This document shows positions 15,334-22,888 of a stretch of DNA of 44,922 bases, piece after piece. Under the pieces are notes generated by a model. The model made no database searches. It was not told the origin of the DNA and saw only the letters and a program-made list of their open reading frames with translations. Within the stretch, counting starts at the first letter, position 1; each line of letters starts with the position of its first letter. The DNA comes from Micromonospora rubida (GTDB lineage Bacteria > Actinomycetota > Actinomycetes > Mycobacteriales > Micromonosporaceae). Both the position numbers and the translations under genes were made by a program. The DNA is taken from contig NZ_JAAALO010000016.1 of assembly GCF_009908295.1 (NCBI RefSeq), positions 1 to 44,922 of the forward strand, written 5' to 3'.

Positions 15334-16343
15334 TCCGATCGCTCCTCCGTCGTCGCCTCGTCCTCCGCCTCGTCCTCCGCCTCGTCCCGCGACCCGCCCT
15401 GCGCCTCGCCGGCTCCGTCGCGCGGCACAGCGACCGGCACACGCGGCACAGCAACCGGCACAGCAACCGGCTCGGCGACCGGCTCGGGCGGGGTGCCGGC
15501 GTACTCGTCGACGTGCAGGTCGGCGGCTCCGTCGACGGGGCCGGTCCAGCGGACCGTCAGCTCCTCCAGGGCCTGCTCCTGCACGAAGGAGACCAGGCCC
15601 TCCCGGTACAGCTCCAGCAGGGCCAGGAACCGGGCCACCACCTCCAGGGTGGCCTCGCAGTCGACGCAGAGCAGCGAGAAGGTCGCGGTGCCGGCCCGGC
15701 GCAGCCGCTCGGCGAGGATCGCGGCGTGCTCGCGGACGCTGACCCGGACCATGTGCACGTGCGCGATGGACACCTCGGGCGCCGGCTTCGGGGTCATCGC
15801 CCTGACGGCGATCCGGAGCAGCCGCTCCGGGCCGATGCCGAGGACCAGGTCGGGCAGCGCCTCGGCGTACCGGGGCTCCAGGGTCACCGCCCGGGGGTAC
15901 CGCCGACCGCCGACCGCCTCCAGCGCGGCGATGTGCGCCGCCGCCTCCTTGTACGCCTTGTACTGCAACAGCCGGGCGAAGAGCAGGTCCCGCGCCTCCA
16001 GCAGGGCGAGGTCCTCCTCGTTCTCCACCTCGGCGGCGGGCAGCAGCCGGGCCGCCTTCAGGTCGAGCAGGGTGGCCGCGATCAGCAGGAACTCGCTGGC
16101 CTCGTCCAGGTCCCACTGGTCGCCCATGGCCCGGATGTACGCGATGAACTCGTCGGTGACCCGGTGCAGGGCCACCTCGGTGACGTCGAGCTTGTGCTTG
16201 CCGATCAGTTGCAGCAGCAGGTCGAACGGGCCGGTGAAGTTGTCCAGCCGGACGGTGAACCCGGTCGCCGCGCCGGCGTCGACGGCCGCCCCGGCCCCGG
16301 CGGGCGGGAGGGTGGCGGGCGGGTCGAGGGGCGGGGCGGTCAC
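15330..16343 (-). CDS. scpA: Segregation and condensation protein ScpA
   Basis: ScpA is the kleisin subunit that bridges SMC heads. The kleisin N-domain is clear (FTVRLDNFTGPFDLLLQLIG, KHKLDVTEVALHRVTDEFIA), followed by the helical LDEASEFLLIAATLLDLKAA. The C-terminal winged helix is TFSLLCVDCEATLEVVARFL. After it comes a low-complexity tail of Pro/Val/Ala and Glu/Asp-rich repeats. The start is ambiguous: GTG 16343 (MTAPPLDPP) is used here; GTG 16361 and GTG 16388 are upstream in frame. No candidate has a strong ribosome binding site. The parA stop lies about 90 bp upstream and scpB overlaps at the end. Confidence 0.92.
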   Translation of the reverse strand: MTAPPLDPPATLPPAGAGAAVDAGAATGFTVRLDNFTGPFDLLLQLIGKHKLDVTEVALHRVTDEFIAYIRAMGDQWDLDEASEFLLIAATLLDLKAARLLPAAEVENEEDLALLEARDLLFARLLQYKAYKEAAAHIAALEAVGGRRYPRAVTLEPRYAEALPDLVLGIGPERLLRIAVRAMTPKPAPEVSIAHVHMVRVSVREHAAILAERLRRAGTATFSLLCVDCEATLEVVARFLALLELYREGLVSFVQEQALEELTVRWTGPVDGAADLHVDEYAGTPPEPVAEPVAVPVAVPRVPVAVPRDGAGEAQGGSRDEAEDEAEDEATTEERSE

Positions 16344-16431
16344 CGGACGACCGTAGTCCACGCTCCCCGGGCCCCGGCGGGAAGGCACGCCCCGGATCGG
16401 GGGCGCACGCTGGGACGACGGCGCACGGGGG

Positions 16432-17355
16432 CTACCGCTCCGCCTGCTGGGCGATCACCTCGCGGGCGAGCTGGCGGTAGTTGCGGGCGCCGGACGAGGC
16501 CGGGTCGAGGGTGGTGATGGGGGCACCGGCCACCGTGGACTCCGGGAACTTCACCGTCTTGGTGATCACCGTCTGGTAGACCTTGTCGCCGAACGCCTCG
16601 ACCACCCGCTGGAGCACCTGCCGGCAGTGGGTGGTGCGGCTGTCGTACATGGTGGCGAGGATGCCCTCCAACTCCAGGTCGAAGTTGAGCCGCTCGCGCA
16701 CCTTGTCGATCGTGTCGAGCAGCAGGGCCACGCCCCGGAGGCTGAAGAACTCGCATTCGAGGGGGATGAGCACGCCGTGCGCGACGGTCAGCGCGTTGAT
16801 CGCCAGCAGGCCCAGCGAGGGCTGGCAGTCGATCAGGACGTAGTCGTACTCCTTGCGGATGCTGCGCAGCACCCGGGCCAGGGCCATCTCCCGGGCGACC
16901 TCGTTGACGAGCTGTATCTCGGCGGCGGAGAGGTCGATGTTGGCCGGCAGCAGGTGCAGGCCGGCCACGTCGGTCTTGATCAGGACGTCCTCGGCGGTGA
17001 CGTCGTCCTGCATCAGCAGGTTGTAGACCGACAGGTCGAGGTTGTGCGGGTTGACCCCGAGCCCCACCGAGAGGGCGCCCTGCGGGTCGAAGTCGACCAG
17101 CAGCACCTTGCGGCCGTACTCGGCCAGAGCGGCGCCCAGGTTGATGGTGGTGGTGGTCTTGCCGACCCCACCCTTCTGGTTGGCCATCGCGATGATCCGG
17201 GCCGGCCCGTGCCGGTCTGTGGGCATCGGCTCGGGGATCGGCTTGCGCATCGTGTAGGCCGCCGGGTCCGCCGGACCGAGACCCGCACCGAGCGTGGCCT
17301 GCTGCTCGCGGAGCTCCGACGTCCAGGTCTCGGCACGGTCACCGTTGCCAGCCAT
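16432..17355 (-). CDS. parA: ParA/Soj-family ATPase
   Basis: This 307-aa Walker ATPase has the deviant P-loop MANQKGGVGKTTTTINLGAA, Walker A' LLVDFDPQGALSVGLG and Walker B YDYVLIDCQPSLGLLAI. It belongs to the ParA/Soj chromosome partitioning family and is nucleoid-associated in relatives. There is no parB beside it; in actinobacteria a second ParA-like gene lies upstream of scpA (Rv1708 in Mycobacterium tuberculosis), apart from the origin-proximal parAB pair. A role together with SMC-ScpAB is inferred from position. Its start is separated from xerD by 221 bp, which probably holds its own promoter. Confidence 0.92.
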   Translation of the reverse strand: MAGNGDRAETWTSELREQQATLGAGLGPADPAAYTMRKPIPEPMPTDRHGPARIIAMANQKGGVGKTTTTINLGAALAEYGRKVLLVDFDPQGALSVGLGVNPHNLDLSVYNLLMQDDVTAEDVLIKTDVAGLHLLPANIDLSAAEIQLVNEVAREMALARVLRSIRKEYDYVLIDCQPSLGLLAINALTVAHGVLIPLECEFFSLRGVALLLDTIDKVRERLNFDLELEGILATMYDSRTTHCRQVLQRVVEAFGDKVYQTVITKTVKFPESTVAGAPITTLDPASSGARNYRQLAREVIAQQAER

Positions 17356-17576
17356 GTCCTCGTTGCCCCCTCCCGACGACCACCCGGTGTCGGAGCCGTC
17401 CGACGTCCCTCGCGGCGCCGCGGCGCACCCCGGTCATCCACCCCGCGAGGTCCGCGCCATGCCGACTGTACGCCACCGGCCAGCAGGTCGATCGGCACCG
17501 GTACGGCGTGTCGGCCGGCACCCCGTACCGGTCGGGGCCGCCGGGGCGGGGCCCGGCGGGGTGGGGCGGGAGCGGG

Positions 17577-18584
17577 TCAGCCCCGGGCGCGGGGGTGGGC
17601 GGTGGCGTACACCTCGCGCAGCCGCTCCACGGTGACCAACGTGTACACCTGGGTGGTGGTCACCGAGGCGTGGCCGAGCAGCTCCTGCACCACCCGCACG
17701 TCGGCGCCGCCGTCGAGCAGGTGGGTGGCGTACGAGTGGCGCAGGGTGTGCGGGGAGACCGCGCCGGAGCCGGTCACCGGCAGGCCGGCCCGCTCGGCCG
17801 CCCGGCGCAGGATGGTCCACGCGCCCTGCCGGGTCAGTGCCGCCCCGCGCGCGTTGACGAAGACCGCCGGGGTGCCCCGGCCGGCGGCGACCAGCCCGGG
17901 GCGGGCCCGCACCAGCCAGGCGCGCAGCGCCTCGACGGCGTGCCCGCCGACCGGCACGAGGCGGGTCCGGCCGCCCTTGCCGCGCAGCAGCACCGTCCCC
18001 TCGGCGGCGTCCAGGTCGTCCACCGCGGCGCCGACGGCCTCGGAGATGCGCGCCCCGGTGCCGTACAGGAACTCCAGCAGAGCCCGGTCGCGCAGCGCGA
18101 GCGCCGAGCCCTCGCCGGTGGCGGCCACCGATCCGGCGGTCTCCAGCAGCCGGACCACCTGGTCGACGGCGAGCGCCCGGGGCAGCCGGCGCGGCGGGGC
18201 CGGTGGCCGGACGTCGCGGCTCGGGTCCACGCCGGTCAGCCCCTCGCGCAGCGCGAAGCGGTGCAGGCCGCGCACGGCGCTGGCCGCCCGGGCCGCCGAG
18301 GAGACGGCGAGCGGCGGGTGGCCGTCGTCGCCGGCGCGCAGCCGGGCCAGGTGCGCCTCGACCTGGCCGCCGTCCACGGTGGCCAGGTCGGCGACGCCGG
18401 CCGCGGCGAGCGTCGTGAGGTAGCGCTCCAGGTCCCGACGGTACGACGACAGCGTGTTCGCGGACAGGCCGCGTTCGACGGTGAGGTGGTCGAGGTAGCC
18501 GCGCACGGCGCGACGCAGGGCCGGCGCGGGCTCCTCGCCCGAACCGGCCCCGGCGGTCGTCGCGCTCCGCGCGTCGTCGGTCAG
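17577..18584 (-). CDS. xerD: Tyrosine recombinase XerD
   Basis: XerD resolves chromosome dimers at dif with XerC. The SAM-like N-domain (LTVERGLSANTLSSYRRDLE) precedes the catalytic domain with Arg in FLYGTGARISEAVGA, Lys in LLRGKGGRTRLVPVG, His-Thr-Leu-Arg-His in SPHTLRHSYATHLLDGGADV, and LGHASVTTTQVYT carrying the last His and the Tyr nucleophile. The start is uncertain: homologous-looking sequence extends before the first GTG (18506), and the only upstream candidate after the ald stop is CTG 18584, with GAGG 8 nt before it and overlapping the ald stop as CTGA. That rare start is used here; from GTG 18506 the protein is 309 aa. Confidence 0.9.
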   Translation of the reverse strand: MTDDARSATTAGAGSGEEPAPALRRAVRGYLDHLTVERGLSANTLSSYRRDLERYLTTLAAAGVADLATVDGGQVEAHLARLRAGDDGHPPLAVSSAARAASAVRGLHRFALREGLTGVDPSRDVRPPAPPRRLPRALAVDQVVRLLETAGSVAATGEGSALALRDRALLEFLYGTGARISEAVGAAVDDLDAAEGTVLLRGKGGRTRLVPVGGHAVEALRAWLVRARPGLVAAGRGTPAVFVNARGAALTRQGAWTILRRAAERAGLPVTGSGAVSPHTLRHSYATHLLDGGADVRVVQELLGHASVTTTQVYTLVTVERLREVYATAHPRARG

Positions 18585-19696
18585 GCCAGCACCTCGTCCA
18601 GCGGCAGGGCCGGCACGCCGTGCGCCTCGGCGACCGGGCCGTAGACGACCCGCCCGTCGTGGGTGTTCAGGCCCAGCGCCAGGGCCGGGTCGCGGCGCAG
18701 CGCGTCGCGCCAGCCCCGGTTGGCCAACTCCAGCGCGTACGGCAGGGTGACGTTGGTCAGCGCGTAGGTGCTGGTGTGCGGCACCGCGCCGGGCATGTTC
18801 GCCACACAGTAGAAGATCGACTCGTGCACCTGGTACGTCGGCTCGGCGTGCGTGGTGGGGCGGGAGTCCTCGAAGCAGCCGCCCTGGTCGATGGCGATGT
18901 CGACCAGCACGCTGCCCGGCTTCATCCGGGAGACCAGTTCGTTGGAGATCAGCGTCGGGGCCTTCGCGCCGGGCACCAGCACCGCGCCGATGACCAGGTC
19001 CGCGTCGAGCACGGCCCGCTCGATCTCGTACGCGTTGGAGGCGACCGTCTGCAGGTGGCCCCGGTAGATGGCGTCCGCCTGGCGCAGCCGGGCGACGTTC
19101 TTGTCCAGCAACAGCACCTCGGCCTGCAGGCCGAGCGCGATCGCGGCGGCGTTCATCCCGGACACGCCGGCGCCGATGACCACGGTCTTCGCCGCGTACA
19201 CGCCGGAGACGCCGCCCATCAGGATGCCGCGCCCGCCGCCCTGCCGCTGCAGGTGGTGCGCGCCGACCTGCGGGGCGAGCCGACCGGCCACCTCGGACAT
19301 CGGGGCGAGCAGCGGCAGCGACCGGTCGGGAAGCTCGACGGTCTCGTACGCGATGCCGGTGACCTTCCGGTCGATCAGCGCGTCGGTGCACGCCTTGGAC
19401 GCGGCCAGGTGCAGGTAGGTGAACAGCACCTGCCCCTCGCGCATCCGGTGGTACTCCTCGGCGATCGGCTCCTTGACCTTGAGCACCAGCTCGGCGGTCT
19501 CCCACACCTCGTCGGCGGTGGCCAGGATCTTCGCCCCGGCCGCGGCGAACTCGTCGTCGGTGATGCTGGACCCGGCGCCGGCGCCGGACTCGACGAAGAC
19601 CTGGTGACCACCGCGGGTGAATTCGTTGACGCCCGCGGGCGTGATCGCCACCCGGTACTCGTGGTTCTTGATCTCGCGGGGAATTCCGACCTTCAC
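18581..19696 (-). CDS. ald: Alanine dehydrogenase
   Basis: This 371-aa NAD-dependent enzyme interconverts L-alanine and pyruvate plus ammonia. The N-terminus VKVGIPREIKNHEYRVAITP, the loop VLFTYLHLAASKACTDAL and the Rossmann motif VVIGAGVSGMNAAAIALG are diagnostic, and the length is exactly that of the family. GTG 19696 has AGAGAGG about 10 nt upstream. It is the first gene of a likely ald-xerD unit. The 288-bp divergent gap to the TM2 gene contains inverted repeats that may be operators; ald is often regulated by alanine or redox state in actinobacteria. Confidence 0.95.
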   Translation of the reverse strand: MKVGIPREIKNHEYRVAITPAGVNEFTRGGHQVFVESGAGAGSSITDDEFAAAGAKILATADEVWETAELVLKVKEPIAEEYHRMREGQVLFTYLHLAASKACTDALIDRKVTGIAYETVELPDRSLPLLAPMSEVAGRLAPQVGAHHLQRQGGGRGILMGGVSGVYAAKTVVIGAGVSGMNAAAIALGLQAEVLLLDKNVARLRQADAIYRGHLQTVASNAYEIERAVLDADLVIGAVLVPGAKAPTLISNELVSRMKPGSVLVDIAIDQGGCFEDSRPTTHAEPTYQVHESIFYCVANMPGAVPHTSTYALTNVTLPYALELANRGWRDALRRDPALALGLNTHDGRVVYGPVAEAHGVPALPLDEVLA

Positions 19697-19875
19697 GATG
19701 CAGACACCTCTCTTCGGGGCGTCCCACCCCGACCGCACGGTGCGCGGCGGCTCCGTTGCCGTCGCGGTCCACCGGTCCCGTCGGCGGCAGTCTAGGCGCG
19801 CAGTCCGCCGCGCAGCCCCGACACTGTGACATCCGGACCCCGCTGGTGCTGACGATGTGTCAGGCATCGATGGGG

Positions 19876-19973
19876 CTGACGGTGGAGGCCGCATCAGCCG
19901 TCAGGACAGTATTCGAGTCCCATCGACCCATCGCCGGTGTGCCGATGCGGACAAGACGCTAGTGGATCACTAG
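19876..19973. promoter_or_regulatory. Inverted repeats in the ald / TM2 divergent region
   Basis: Two perfect inverted repeats occur: ctgacgg (19876-19882) with ccgtcag (19898-19904), and ctagtg-gat-cactag (19959-19973), the latter ending 11 bp before the TM2 ATG. They are plausible operators or promoter-overlapping sites. No regulator gene lies adjacent. Confidence 0.35.
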
Positions 19974-19984
19974 GGTGTCGCCCC

Positions 19985-20236
19985 ATGACCACTCCTTATC
20001 AGCAGCACCCGCAGGGCGCCTCCGACAAGAGCAAACTCGTCGCGGGCCTCCTCGGCATCTTCCTCGGCACCTTCGGTGCCGGGCGTTTCTACATGGGCGA
20101 CACCAAGACCGGCGTGATCCAGCTCGTGGTGAGCCTGGTGACCTGCGGCGCCGGCGGCATCTGGGGCCTCATCGACGGCATCCTGATCCTGGTCAACGGC
20201 GGCGTCGACGGCCAGGGTCGCCCCCTGCGCGACTGA
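19985..20236 (+). CDS. Small TM2-domain membrane protein
   Basis: This 83-aa protein has a short Gln/Pro-containing N-terminus (MTTPYQQHPQG) and a TM2 domain: two hydrophobic segments (KLVAGLLGIFLGTFGAGRFY and IQLVVSLVTCGAGGIWGLID) joined by the typical GRFYMGDTKTG turn, ending with DGILILVNG. Its function is unknown in bacteria. ATG 19985 is the first start giving the complete domain. It is transcribed alone, with a strong terminator 14 bp downstream. Confidence 0.88.
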   Translation: MTTPYQQHPQGASDKSKLVAGLLGIFLGTFGAGRFYMGDTKTGVIQLVVSLVTCGAGGIWGLIDGILILVNGGVDGQGRPLRD

Positions 20237-20250
20237 CGTCCGACAGCGAC

Positions 20251-20288
20251 GGAGAGGGGCCGTGCGGTTCGCCGCACGGCCCCTCTCC
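20251..20288 (+). terminator. Terminator with 17-bp stem and UUCG loop
   Basis: A perfect 17-bp stem (20251-20267 with 20272-20288) encloses ttcg. It lies between the TM2 stop and the convergent NUDIX gene end (20372) and could serve both strands; there is no long T run. Confidence 0.8.
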
Positions 20289-20371
20289 TCGTCGTACCCG
20301 CCGGCCGGGCCCCGGACCCCGGTGAAAAGCCCGTGGTCACGGGCCGCCGGCCGGCCCAGCCGCGCGGTCGC

Positions 20372-20977
20372 TCAGCGCGGCAGCGGCGCGTCCCGGTGGC
20401 GCAGCACCGACCAGCCGGTGTCCCGAGCGCGGGCGGCGGCGAGCAGCCCGGCCACGGCGGAGGCGTTGGTGATCTCCCCGGCCAGCACCATCCGCACCGC
20501 CTCGTCCAGGTCGACCCGGACCACCTGGAGGTCGGCCTCCTCCTCGCTGCGCCGGTGGCGCTGCTCGGTGGGCACGTCGGCCAGGTCCCGGGCCAGGAAG
20601 ACCCGGACCATCTCGTCGGTGAAGCCGGGCGAGCTGTGCAGGTCGACCAGCACGTCGACCGTGCCGGCGGTGAGGTCGGCCTCCTCGGCCAGCTCGCGGG
20701 CCGCCGCGGCGGCCAGGTCCTCCCCCGAGACGTCCGTCAGGCCGGCCGGCAGCTCCCACAGGTGCCGGCCGACGGGGTGGCGGTACTGCCGGATCAGCAC
20801 CACCTGGCCGGCGTCGTCCAGCGCCACGACGGCCACCGCGCCGACGTGCCTCACGTACTCGCGGGCGGAGGTGCCACCGCCGGGCATGGTGACCTCGTCG
20901 GTGACCACGGTGAAGATCCGCCCGGCCCAGACCTGCCGCCGTTCGGTCACCTCGTAACGGTGCTCCACGGCGCTCAC
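20372..20977 (-). CDS. NUDIX hydrolase, ADP-ribose pyrophosphatase type
   Basis: This 201-aa protein carries the NUDIX catalytic helix GLTDVSGEDLAAAAARELAE followed by EADL. The EEAGL end common in the family reads EEADL here. Flanking features VLIRQYRHPVGRHLWELPAG and the acidic LHSSPGFTDEMVRVF fit ADP-ribose or nucleotide-sugar pyrophosphatases. The likely reaction is ADP-ribose to AMP plus ribose 5-phosphate with Mg2+. GTG 20977 overlaps the pyrG stop (GTGA), so translation is probably coupled. The pyrG-NUDIX pair is conserved in actinobacteria (Rv1699-Rv1700). Confidence 0.9.
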   Translation of the reverse strand: MSAVEHRYEVTERRQVWAGRIFTVVTDEVTMPGGGTSAREYVRHVGAVAVVALDDAGQVVLIRQYRHPVGRHLWELPAGLTDVSGEDLAAAAARELAEEADLTAGTVDVLVDLHSSPGFTDEMVRVFLARDLADVPTEQRHRRSEEEADLQVVRVDLDEAVRMVLAGEITNASAVAGLLAAARARDTGWSVLRHRDAPLPR

Positions 20978-22737
20978 GACGCCGACGTCGTCTTCTTCTC
21001 GGCGGCCGCCCCACCGTTGCGCTCGGCCCGGCGGGCCGCCTCCTCCGCCGCCGGGGCGGCGTCCAGGTTGACCGGGAGCTGGTCGGCCTCGGAGTACGTC
21101 ACGGCGGCCTTCACGAACGCCGCGAACAGCGGGTGCGGCCGGGTCGGCCGGCTCTTCAGCTCGGGGTGCGCCTGGGTCGCCACGAAGAACGGGTGCAGGG
21201 CTCGGTCCAGCTCGATGAACTCGACCAGCCGACCGTCCGGGGACGTGCCGGAGATGGCCAGCCCGGCCTTGGTGAGCTGGTCACGGTAGGCGTTGTTCAC
21301 CTCGTACCGGTGCCGGTGCCGCTCGCTGACCTCGGTGCTGCCGTACGCCTCGGCGACCAGCGACCCCTCGGCGAGCCGCGCCGGGTACGCCCCGAGCCGC
21401 ATGGTGCCGCCCAGGTCGCCCCGGCCGGCGACGATGTCCTCCTGGTCGGCCATCGTGGCGATGACCGGGTGCGCGGCCTCCTCGTCGAACTCCAGCGAGT
21501 TCGCCCCGTCCAGGCCGGCGAGGTGGCGGGCCACCTCGATGGTCATGCACTGCAGGCCGAGGCACAGGCCGAGCAGGGGCACGCCGTTCTCCCGGGCGTA
21601 CCGGGCGGTGCCGATCTTGCCCTCGATGCCGCGCACGCCGAAGCCGCCGGGGATGACGATGCCGTCCACGCCGGCCAGGGCCGCCGCCGCGCCGGCCGGG
21701 GTGACGCAGTCGTCGCTGGGCACCCAACGCAGCTGCACCCGGGCCCGGTGGCCGAACCCGGCCGCCCGGATCGCCTCGCTGACCGACAGGTACGCGTCGG
21801 GCAGGTCGACGTACTTGCCGACCACCGCCACCGTCACCGTGTGGTGCGGCTGGTGCACCCGGTCCAGCAGGTCGTCCCAGCTGGCCCAGTCGACGTCGCG
21901 GAAGGACAGGCCGAGCCGGCGCACCACGTACGCGTCGAGGCCCTCCCGGTGCAGCACCTTCGGGATGTCGTAGATGCTCGGCGCGTCCGGGGCGGCGACG
22001 ACCGCCTCCCGGTCCACGTCGCAGTAGAGCGAGAGCTTCTCCTTGAGCTTGTCCGGGATCTCCCGGTCGCAGCGCAGCACGATCGCGTCCGGCTGGATGC
22101 CGATGTTGCGCAGCTGGGCCACCGAGTGCTGGGTCGGTTTGGTCTTCAGCTCCCCCGACGGGGCCAGGTACGGCACCAGGGAGACGTGCAGGTAGAAGCA
22201 GTTGTCCCGGCCCAGGTCGTGGCGGACCTGCCGGATCGCCTCAAGGAACGGCAGCGACTCGATGTCGCCGACGGTGCCACCGACCTCGGTGATCACCACA
22301 TCCGGAGCCTGACCGTCGCCGTCCGGGTCGGCCATGCCGAGGATCCGCGCCTTGATCTCGTTGGTGATGTGCGGAATGACCTGGACGGTGTCGCCCAGGT
22401 ACTCGCCGCGCCGTTCCTTGGCGATCACCTCGGAGTAGATCTGGCCGGTGGTGACGTTCGCCTTGCCGGACAGGTCCCGGTCCAGGAAGCGCTCGTAGTG
22501 CCCGACGTCCAGATCGGTCTCGGCGCCGTCCTCGGTGATGAACACCTCACCGTGCTGGAACGGGTTCATCGTCCCCGGGTCGACGTTGAGGTAGGGGTCG
22601 AGCTTCTGCATCACCACGCGCAGCCCGCGCGCGCTCAGCAAACTGCCGAGGCTGGAGGCGGTGAGGCCCTTACCCAGCGAGGAGGCGACTCCCCCGGTGA
22701 CGAAAATGTGCCTGGTCGTCCGTGCTGAAGGGGCCAA
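20974..22737 (-). CDS. pyrG: CTP synthase
   Basis: This 587-aa enzyme converts UTP to CTP using ATP and glutamine. The N-terminal synthetase domain starts RHIFVTGGVASSLGKGLTAS and includes KLDPYLNVDPGTMNPFQHGE. The glutamine amidotransferase domain has the Cys nucleophile in PLLGLCLGLQCMTIEVARHL and the His-x-Glu pair in ATQAHPELKSRPTRPHPLF. A 30-residue Ala-rich tail (LDAAPAAEEAARRAERNGGA) extends past the catalytic domain. The start is TTG 22737 with GGAG 6 nt upstream. The 151 bp to the upstream membrane-protein gene probably hold a promoter. Confidence 0.95.
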   Translation of the reverse strand: MAPSARTTRHIFVTGGVASSLGKGLTASSLGSLLSARGLRVVMQKLDPYLNVDPGTMNPFQHGEVFITEDGAETDLDVGHYERFLDRDLSGKANVTTGQIYSEVIAKERRGEYLGDTVQVIPHITNEIKARILGMADPDGDGQAPDVVITEVGGTVGDIESLPFLEAIRQVRHDLGRDNCFYLHVSLVPYLAPSGELKTKPTQHSVAQLRNIGIQPDAIVLRCDREIPDKLKEKLSLYCDVDREAVVAAPDAPSIYDIPKVLHREGLDAYVVRRLGLSFRDVDWASWDDLLDRVHQPHHTVTVAVVGKYVDLPDAYLSVSEAIRAAGFGHRARVQLRWVPSDDCVTPAGAAAALAGVDGIVIPGGFGVRGIEGKIGTARYARENGVPLLGLCLGLQCMTIEVARHLAGLDGANSLEFDEEAAHPVIATMADQEDIVAGRGDLGGTMRLGAYPARLAEGSLVAEAYGSTEVSERHRHRYEVNNAYRDQLTKAGLAISGTSPDGRLVEFIELDRALHPFFVATQAHPELKSRPTRPHPLFAAFVKAAVTYSEADQLPVNLDAAPAAEEAARRAERNGGAAAEKKTTSAS

Positions 22738-22888
22738 GGCCTGCTCCCGTGTCGTCCGTCGCGGTCGTGCAGACCGCCGTGCCGATCAGCAAAGTGATCA
22801 CGCGATCCACGGGATTCCACGCTAACACCTCCCCGGGCCGGGCCCGCAGCCCGCACCCGAGGTCCCCCGCCAGTGCAGCGCCGGGAGG

